Of a stretch of 5,270 nucleotides of DNA, positions 1-3,642 are shown one piece after another. The position numbers and the translations under genes are program-made. The notes under the pieces were generated by a model, which saw only the letters and a program-made list of their open reading frames with translations, was not told where the DNA came from and did not search any database. The stretch's first letter is position 1. Every line of letters starts with the position of its first letter. The DNA comes from Alphaproteobacteria bacterium (GTDB lineage: Bacteria; Pseudomonadota; Alphaproteobacteria; Rhodobacterales; Rhodobacteraceae), in contig JAJRUE010000110.1 in NCBI GenBank assembly GCA_024277955.1, positions 1-5,270 of the forward strand, given 5' to 3'.

Positions 1-43
1 CGCGCTCAGGGCGCGGGCAGGGCCGGCCCGCCCGCAGGACGAA

Positions 44-50
44 AAGGGGA
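44..50 (+). promoter_or_regulatory. Candidate ribosome binding site for the MoeB/ThiF-family gene
   Basis: AAGGGGA ends five bases before the GTG at 56, which is acceptable Shine-Dalgarno spacing and is the main reason for choosing that start. The caveat is that the same bases also read as lysine and glycine codons in the gene's own frame, which stays open to position 2. The match could therefore be coincidental if the true start is off the window. Confidence 0.45.
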
Positions 51-55
51 ACAAG

Positions 56-835
56 GTGGCCAGTTTCCAGAGCACCGAACTTGAACGCTACGCCCGCCAC
101 ATCATGCTGCGCGAAATCGGCGGGCCGGGGCAGAAGAAACTGAAACAGGCGCGCGTGCTGGTGGTCGGCGCCGGCGGGCTCGGCGCGCCGGTGCTGCAAT
201 ACCTGGCCGCCGCCGGGGTCGGTACCATCGGGGTGATCGACGACGACGTGGTGGACAATTCCAACCTGCAGCGCCAGGTGATCCACAAGGACGCCGCCAT
301 CGGCATGCCCAAGGTGTTTTCCGCCCAGCACGAGATGGAGGCCCAGAACCCCGCCGTCACCGTGCGCCCCTACAACCGCCGGCTAAGCGACGACATCGCC
401 GCCGAGTTGTTCGCCGACTACGACCTGGTGCTGGACGGCAGCGACAATTTCGCCACCCGCTACCTGGTGAACCGAACCTGCGTGGCGCTGAAGAAACCGC
501 TGATTGCGGCGGCGATCACCCAGTGGGAAGGTCAGATCAGCACCTATGACCCGGCCAGCGGCGCGCCGTGTTACCAGTGCATCTTCCCACAGACCCCGGC
601 GCCAGGCCTAGCGCCCAGCTGCGCCGAAGCCGGTGTGGCCGGGCCGCTTCCCGGCGTGCTCGGGGCGATGATGGCGCTCGAAGCGGTCAAGGAAATCACC
701 GGCGCGGGCGAGGGGCTGCGCGGCCGGATGCTGATCTACGACGGGTTGTGGGGGGAAAGCCGCTCGATGACGCTGCGCCCGGACCCGACCTGCGAGACCT
801 GCGGCCAGGTCGCCCCGGCGCAGGACCAGTCATGA
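56..835 (+). CDS. MoeB/ThiF/HesA-family sulfur-carrier adenylyltransferase
   Basis: E1-like enzyme that uses ATP to adenylate the C-terminal glycine of a small ubiquitin-like sulfur carrier (MoaD for molybdopterin, ThiS for thiamine) in the cytosol. The 259-residue product shows the family's full layout: an N-terminal RYARHIMLREIG helix (residues 11-22), the nucleotide loop GAGGLG (38-43), an acidic strand end IDDD (61-64), NLQRQ with the catalytic-type arginine (70-74), a GMPK lysine (83-86) and GSDN aspartate (128-131). Two CxxC pairs (C172/C175 and C246/C249) should bind structural zinc. C189 in PSCAEAGV matches the conserved family cysteine. There is no C-terminal rhodanese domain. The GTG start is chosen for its Shine-Dalgarno, but the same frame is open to the left edge, so the gene could begin upstream. 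The sequence does not separate MoeB from ThiF, because no moaD, moaE or thiS is in view. MoeB is slightly favoured by overall resemblance. Confidence 0.88.
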   Translation: MASFQSTELERYARHIMLREIGGPGQKKLKQARVLVVGAGGLGAPVLQYLAAAGVGTIGVIDDDVVDNSNLQRQVIHKDAAIGMPKVFSAQHEMEAQNPAVTVRPYNRRLSDDIAAELFADYDLVLDGSDNFATRYLVNRTCVALKKPLIAAAITQWEGQISTYDPASGAPCYQCIFPQTPAPGLAPSCAEAGVAGPLPGVLGAMMALEAVKEITGAGEGLRGRMLIYDGLWGESRSMTLRPDPTCETCGQVAPAQDQS

Positions 836-840
836 CGCGG

Positions 841-855
841 ACCCTGATTCAGGGT
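841..855 (+). terminator. Short hairpin after the MoeB/ThiF-family gene, weak terminator candidate
   Basis: ACCCTG-ATT-CAGGGT forms a six-base-pair stem with a three-base loop, beginning five bases after the stop codon. Only two further T residues follow, so it lacks a proper U-tract. It may be a weak terminator or an mRNA 3'-end stabiliser. It may also be chance in GC-rich sequence. Confidence 0.25.
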
Positions 856-880
856 TTGACATGGGCGCGCCCACTGCCCT

Positions 881-959
881 TCTCCTTTTTCAAAATATCC
901 CCGCCGGAGGCATCGGCGCGGGCGTCAGCCCGCGCCCGCGGCGACGCGGCAAAGCCGCG
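881..959 (-). repeat. Intergenic hairpin/AT-core repeat, copy A (minus orientation)
   Basis: Read on the minus strand, this stretch has two GC-rich hairpins followed by GGGATATTTTGAAAAAGGAG. The hairpins are a six-pair stem with an AAA loop at 945-959 and a perfect nine-pair stem with a four-base loop at 915-936. The AT core (881-901) closely matches the core at 1906-1926, which lies in the opposite orientation on the other side of the solute-binding-protein gene. A hairpin followed by a T-run is the shape of a rho-independent terminator, here facing left. It would stop antisense transcription coming from the right, not the sense transcript of the upstream gene. I recognise such elements as common between Rhodobacteraceae genes. 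Confidence 0.55.
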
Positions 960-1001
960 GCGCAACCCCTCGCGGTCCCCCGCCGCGCACCTGACTACCC
1001 C

Positions 1002-1031
1002 TTGCAAGCCCCGCCAATCCCTGCCTAAAGT
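1002..1031 (+). promoter_or_regulatory. Possible sigma70-type promoter for the solute-binding-protein operon
   Basis: TTGCAA (1002-1007) and TAAAGT (1026-1031) each match the -35 and -10 consensus at four of six positions, with an 18-base spacer. They lie in the AT-richer end of the intergenic region, just before the gene. Predicted transcription would begin about 25 bases upstream of the start codon. The match is modest and no alternative sigma site stands out. Confidence 0.3.
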
Positions 1032-1035
1032 CCTG

Positions 1036-1051
1036 AATGCAAATTTGAATT
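1036..1051. promoter_or_regulatory. Imperfect palindrome, possible operator of the uptake operon
   Basis: AATGCAAATTTGAATT pairs at seven of eight symmetric positions, with the sole mismatch at 1039/1048 and a perfect CAAATTTG centre. It is clearly AT-rich against a very GC-rich background and lies between the putative -10 box and the Shine-Dalgarno. A repressor bound here could block initiation. A single short palindrome is weak evidence on its own. Confidence 0.25.
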
Positions 1052-1064
1052 AGGGGGACTGTTC

Positions 1065-1856
1065 ATGAAACTCATCGCCACTTTCGCAGCGCTTGCAACG
1101 GCCGGCTTCGCAACCTTTGCGACCGCCGCCGGCCTGCCCGACCTGGGCGGGCGCGAGGTCGTTGTCGTCACCGAAAACGCCTACCCGCCGCTGCAGTTCG
1201 TCGACCCGGCCAGCGGCAAGGCGATCGGCTGGGAATACGACGCCATGGCCGAGATAGCCAAGCGGCTGAACTTCACCGTGAAATATGAAAATATCAGCTG
1301 GGACGCGATGATCCCGGCGGTCAGCCAGAGCCAGTACGATATCGGCATGACCGGCATCACCATCCGCGATGACCGCAAGGAAAAGGTCGATTTTTCAGAC
1401 CCCTACATGCGCTCTGAAATGGTGATGATGGTGCGCGGCGACGAAACCCGCTTTGACGACGCCAAAAGCTTTGCCGCCAACGACGACCTGCTGATGGCCG
1501 CCCAGCCGGGCACCACGCCGTTCTACGTGGGCGTCTACGACGTGCTCGACGGCAACGAGGCCAACCCCCGCATCAAACTGATGGAGACCTTCGGCGCCAC
1601 GGTTCAGGCGCTCAAGACCGGCGATGTGGACATGGTGCTGACCGACGGGACCGCCGGCAACGGCTATGTCGAAGCGTCCAACGGCGGGCTCAAGATCGTG
1701 GGCGAGCCGCTGGGGACCGAAGATTTCGGCTTTATCTTCCCCAAGGGCTCGGATCTGGTGGCGCCGATCAATGCCGCGATCGCCGCGATGAAGGCCGACG
1801 GCACCCTGGATGCGCTGAACAAGAAGTGGTTCCTGGACTACAAGATGGGCGGCTGA
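1065..1856 (+). CDS. Periplasmic amino-acid-type solute-binding protein of an ABC importer
   Basis: Family 3 extracellular solute-binding protein (SBP_bac_3), the periplasmic receptor that delivers a polar amino acid or related small solute to an ABC permease. It has 263 residues, normal for the family. Residues 1-21 form a Sec signal peptide (MKLIATFAALATAG, cleavage near ATAA|GLPDL). There is no lipobox cysteine, so the mature protein should be soluble. Expected ligand-site elements are present: the YPPLQF strand (40-45), GMTGITIRDDR with R104 in the position that binds the substrate carboxylate, VDFSDPY (108-114), the AQPGTT loop (146-151) and D195 in VLTDGTAG, where the family binds the amino group. 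This pattern suits an alpha-amino acid, but the ligand cannot be named. The ATG follows AGGGGG by seven bases. The partner permease lies 111 bases downstream, behind a hairpin that probably keeps receptor transcript in excess. Confidence 0.93.
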   Translation: MKLIATFAALATAGFATFATAAGLPDLGGREVVVVTENAYPPLQFVDPASGKAIGWEYDAMAEIAKRLNFTVKYENISWDAMIPAVSQSQYDIGMTGITIRDDRKEKVDFSDPYMRSEMVMMVRGDETRFDDAKSFAANDDLLMAAQPGTTPFYVGVYDVLDGNEANPRIKLMETFGATVQALKTGDVDMVLTDGTAGNGYVEASNGGLKIVGEPLGTEDFGFIFPKGSDLVAPINAAIAAMKADGTLDALNKKWFLDYKMGG

Positions 1857-1870
1857 CTGCGGCCGGACAA

Positions 1871-1916
1871 GGGGGCGAGGGGGCTCTGCCCCCTCGCGCT
1901 CCCCCGGGATATTTTT
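1871..1916 (+). terminator. Hairpin plus T-run between receptor and permease genes (repeat copy B)
   Basis: A perfect ten-pair stem at 1875-1884/1888-1897 closes a TCT loop. Outer GGGGG (1871-1875) and CCCCC (1901-1905) can partly extend it. It is followed by GGGATATTTTTGAAAAG, giving a T-rich run at 1910-1916. It starts 14 bases after the receptor stop codon. The GC stem followed by T-run resembles a rho-independent terminator. Because the permease gene continues on the same strand, the likeliest role is partial termination or protection of the receptor mRNA. The AT core at 1906-1926 repeats the core of the upstream element in inverted orientation. Confidence 0.6.
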
Positions 1917-1967
1917 GAAAAGAAGAGGGGCGGATCGGGTGCATTCGGCTGAACGGGCGCGCGGGCG

Positions 1968-2765
1968 ATGAGCCGGCGACAGGGCGAAAAAGAGGACTTC
2001 CCCTGGTGGCTGTTGCTGGCTGGCACCATCGCCGCCTATCTGATGTATCGGGTGGTGGCGGACGATCTTTACGCCCGCATTCTGACCACGCTGTCCAAGG
2101 GCATCTTCATCACCGTTTTCGTGACCCTGGTGGCATTTGCGCTGGCGACCGCCATCGGGTTGCTGTTGGCCGTGGGGTCGCTGTCGCGCTTTCTGGTCTT
2201 CCGTCAGATCGCGCGGTTTTACATCGAGATCATCCGCGGCATCCCGATGATGGTGCTGCTGCTGTATGTGGCCTTCGTGCTGGCGCCGGCGATGGTGGCG
2301 GCCTGGAACTGGGCGGCGACCTCGCTCGGGTTCGAGCCGGCCCGCACCCGCGACTTTTCGCTGCTGTGGCGGGCGATCATCGCGCTGACCATCGGCTATT
2401 CCGCCTTCATCGCCGAGGTGTTCCGGGCCGGGCTGCAATCCATCGATCCGGGCCAGATCGAGGCGGCCAAGGCGCTGGGGCTGAACGGCTGGCACCGGTT
2501 CCGCCACATTGTCTTTCCGCAGGCCATCCGCACCATCATGCCGCCGCTGGGCAATGACTTTGTGGCGATGATCAAGGACAGCTCGCTGGTGTCGGTGCTG
2601 GGGGTTTACGACATCACCCAGGCGGGCAAGATCACGGCGGCGGGCAACTTCCGCTATTTCGAGACCTATAACGTGGTGGCGCTGATCTACCTGATCATGA
2701 CCGTCGGCCTGTCGCTGCTGCTGCGCCGGCTGGAAGCGCGGATGCGGCGCAATGATCACGGCTAG
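1968..2765 (+). CDS. Amino-acid ABC transporter permease, HisM/GlnP type
   Basis: Inner-membrane channel subunit of a polar amino acid ABC importer (BPD_transp_1 fold), 265 residues. Hydrophobic segments sit near residues 13-30, 46-70, 93-112, 132-150, 195-212 and 235-252. The cytoplasmic EAA loop that contacts the ATPase is clear at 165-186 (EAAKALGLNGWHRFRHIVFP), preceded by FRAGLQSIDPGQ as is typical of the HisM/GlnM group. The family signature IEIIRGIPMM (86-95) is also present. An in-frame stop at 1950-1952 limits upstream extension, and the next in-frame ATG (2043) would cut into the first membrane segment, so 1968 is the sensible start despite a poor Shine-Dalgarno. It presumably works with the upstream receptor. 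No second permease or ATP-binding gene follows: the gene ends at a strong hairpin and then a convergent gene. It may homodimerise and use an ATPase encoded elsewhere. Confidence 0.93.
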   Translation: MSRRQGEKEDFPWWLLLAGTIAAYLMYRVVADDLYARILTTLSKGIFITVFVTLVAFALATAIGLLLAVGSLSRFLVFRQIARFYIEIIRGIPMMVLLLYVAFVLAPAMVAAWNWAATSLGFEPARTRDFSLLWRAIIALTIGYSAFIAEVFRAGLQSIDPGQIEAAKALGLNGWHRFRHIVFPQAIRTIMPPLGNDFVAMIKDSSLVSVLGVYDITQAGKITAAGNFRYFETYNVVALIYLIMTVGLSLLLRRLEARMRRNDHG

Positions 2766-2817
2766 GGCCAAGGCCTTTTGAAAGGCCTTGGCCAAGCGTT
2801 TTCCAAAACGCTTGGCC
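2766..2817. terminator. Double-hairpin bidirectional terminator between convergent genes
   Basis: Two perfect inverted repeats fill the gap between the permease stop and the convergent regulator stop. The first has a 12-pair stem (2766-2777/2782-2793) with loop TTGA. The second has arms 2790-2802 and 2805-2817, separated by CC. They share GGCC at 2790-2793, so both cannot be fully formed at once. All four arms carry GGCCAAG or its complement, so the outermost arms can also pair. T and A tracts lie inside the stems, with no U-run after them. The position, immediately past both stop codons, argues for termination in both directions. Similar GGCCAAG/CTTGGCC hairpins are familiar to me from Rhodobacteraceae intergenic regions. 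Confidence 0.72.
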
Positions 2818-2818
2818 C

Positions 2819-3514
2819 TCAGCGCCCGGCGTCGCGCCCCGGGCGCCGCTCCAGCCGCGCCAGGCGGCGTTCCACCTCGCGCCGCTCCCAGTCGTCGCCG
2901 AATAGCCGGCGCTTGCCGAACACGTCCATGGCGTGAAAGACCAGCCCGATCCCCCAGCCGACAGCCGCCCAGAGGAACCACAGATAGCCCGGGCTGGTCA
3001 TCAGGTTGAGCACCGCCAGAAAGCCGATGATCACCGCGTAGGACACCAGGTTCTGGTAGAACCGGCGTTCGCGGCGCACCTGCCGCCAGACCGTGCGCTC
3101 GTCCGCCGACAGCCCCGGCGGCGGGCGTTCGTCATCGTCCCAGCCGTCGCCGTGGTTCTTGCCGTCCTCGTCATACCAGTCGTCGTAGCGCCGCAGGTAG
3201 CGCACGTAGCGCAGCGCCGCGCGGTCTTCCTCGCTCAGCCCGGCGGAGCCCTGCGCCGCCTGCGCGCCCCCGGCCACCTGCGCCGGCTCTTCCATCTCTA
3301 CCGGCCTGTCCTTGCGGGTCTCGTCGCTCATCACGGCATCCTTTCTCAGCTCGGGGATCGAGGTCTCGAACACCGCCGCCAGGCATTTCAGCGTCTCCAG
3401 GCTGGTCCGCCCGCCGTTCTCGATGCGCTGGATGGTGCGCACCGACACGCCGGAGATCCGCGCAAGGTCTTCCTGCGACCAGCCCCTGTCCTGCCTCAGC
3501 CTGCGTATGATCAT
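2819..3514 (-). CDS. XRE-family HTH regulator fused to a two-helix (2TM) membrane domain
   Basis: A predicted membrane-anchored DNA-binding protein of 231 residues. Residues 1-58 form an XRE/Cro-type helix-turn-helix (MIIRRLRQDRGWSQEDLARI, then SGVSVRTIQRIENG as recognition helix and TSLETLKCLAAVF). A variable linker follows (60-145), very acidic at 111-130 (DDWYDEDGKN and GWDDDER). Residues 144-200 match the 2TM domain pattern: VRRERRFYQNLVSYAV, first helix about 154-172, a short SPGYLWF turn, second helix about 179-196 with GWGIGLVFHA. A charged, probably helical tail follows (207-224, ERREVERRLARLERR). The ATG at 3514 is chosen because the HTH begins there. An upstream in-frame ATG at 3628 would add unconserved-looking sequence crossing the divergent promoter region. 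The Shine-Dalgarno is poor (GGGAAAG abutting ATG). The gene is divergent from the peptidase gene and convergent with the permease gene. Targets are unknown, with autoregulation the simplest guess. Confidence 0.85.
   Translation of the reverse strand: MIIRRLRQDRGWSQEDLARISGVSVRTIQRIENGGRTSLETLKCLAAVFETSIPELRKDAVMSDETRKDRPVEMEEPAQVAGGAQAAQGSAGLSEEDRAALRYVRYLRRYDDWYDEDGKNHGDGWDDDERPPPGLSADERTVWRQVRRERRFYQNLVSYAVIIGFLAVLNLMTSPGYLWFLWAAVGWGIGLVFHAMDVFGKRRLFGDDWERREVERRLARLERRPGRDAGR
3329..3344 (-). promoter_or_regulatory. Internal ribosome binding site and in-frame ATG within the XRE-2TM gene
   Basis: On the minus strand, GAGAAAGGA is followed seven bases later by an in-frame ATG (3329-3331) that opens MSDETRKDRPVEMEE. 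This Shine-Dalgarno is better spaced than the one at the gene's own start. The ATG falls exactly at the boundary between the HTH and the linker (residue 62). Initiation here would give a 170-residue protein with the linker and membrane domain but no DNA-binding part. Whether it is used cannot be told from sequence. Confidence 0.4.
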
Positions 3515-3557
3515 CTTTCCCGATCCGTCCGTTGCGTCTGCATTTCTTCGCTTTCGA

Positions 3558-3594
3558 TGCCGACAGATATTGACCCTGCCGACCAATTTGACCA
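3558..3594. repeat. Tandem 18-19 base direct repeats in the divergent promoter region
   Basis: TGCCGACAGATATTGACCC (3558-3576) is followed at once by TGCCGACCAATTTGACCA (3577-3594). Both share TGCCGAC at the left end and TTGACC at the right, with an AT-rich centre and one-base length difference. A further GCCGACA lies at 3604-3610. The 19-base period is close to two helical turns, so bound proteins would sit on one face of the DNA. Each TTGACC also resembles a -35 box for the peptidase gene, but no good -10 follows at the usual distance. Lying between two divergent starts, the repeats are a good candidate operator for the XRE-2TM protein. Confidence 0.5.
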
Positions 3595-3630
3595 CGACAG
3601 GGGGCCGACACAAGCCCGCCACGGCCACGC

Positions 3631-3636
3631 AAGGGA
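3631..3636 (+). promoter_or_regulatory. Ribosome binding site that fixes the peptidase start
   Basis: AAGGGA ends six bases before the ATG at 3643. With the well-matched N-terminus MTDNPLLSGWKTPFELPPF, this sets the peptidase start and so the right boundary of the 128-base divergent intergenic region. Confidence 0.65.
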
Positions 3637-3642
3637 ACCGCC

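Noticed and set aside
1..84. Tail of a different upstream gene in frame 1 ending at TGA 82-84
   Set aside because: The frame is open from the edge to a stop, but it would overlap the MoeB/ThiF-family gene, has poor third-position GC near its end, and its residues match nothing I recognise.
832..1053. A 73-codon open frame whose ATG overlaps the stop of the MoeB/ThiF-family gene (ATGA)
   Set aside because: The overlap looks operon-like, but the frame simply translates the intergenic hairpin repeat (PFSFFKISPP comes from its AT core), has no Shine-Dalgarno of note and resembles no protein family I know.
1395..2981. A 528-codon minus-strand open frame spanning the receptor and permease genes
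   Set aside because: It runs through two clear plus-strand genes, a terminator and the end of the regulator gene. Its protein is low-complexity R/H/Q/G-rich sequence with no domain.
3507..3514. ATGATCAT palindrome at the XRE-2TM start codon
   Set aside because: It is a perfect eight-base palindrome, but it is explained by the Met-Ile-Ile codons and is too short to claim as an operator.
3515..3628. N-terminal extension of the XRE-2TM protein to an ATG at 3628
   Set aside because: The added 38 residues have no family resemblance and would cover nearly the whole divergent promoter region, including the tandem repeats. XRE proteins normally begin right before the first HTH helix, as at 3514.
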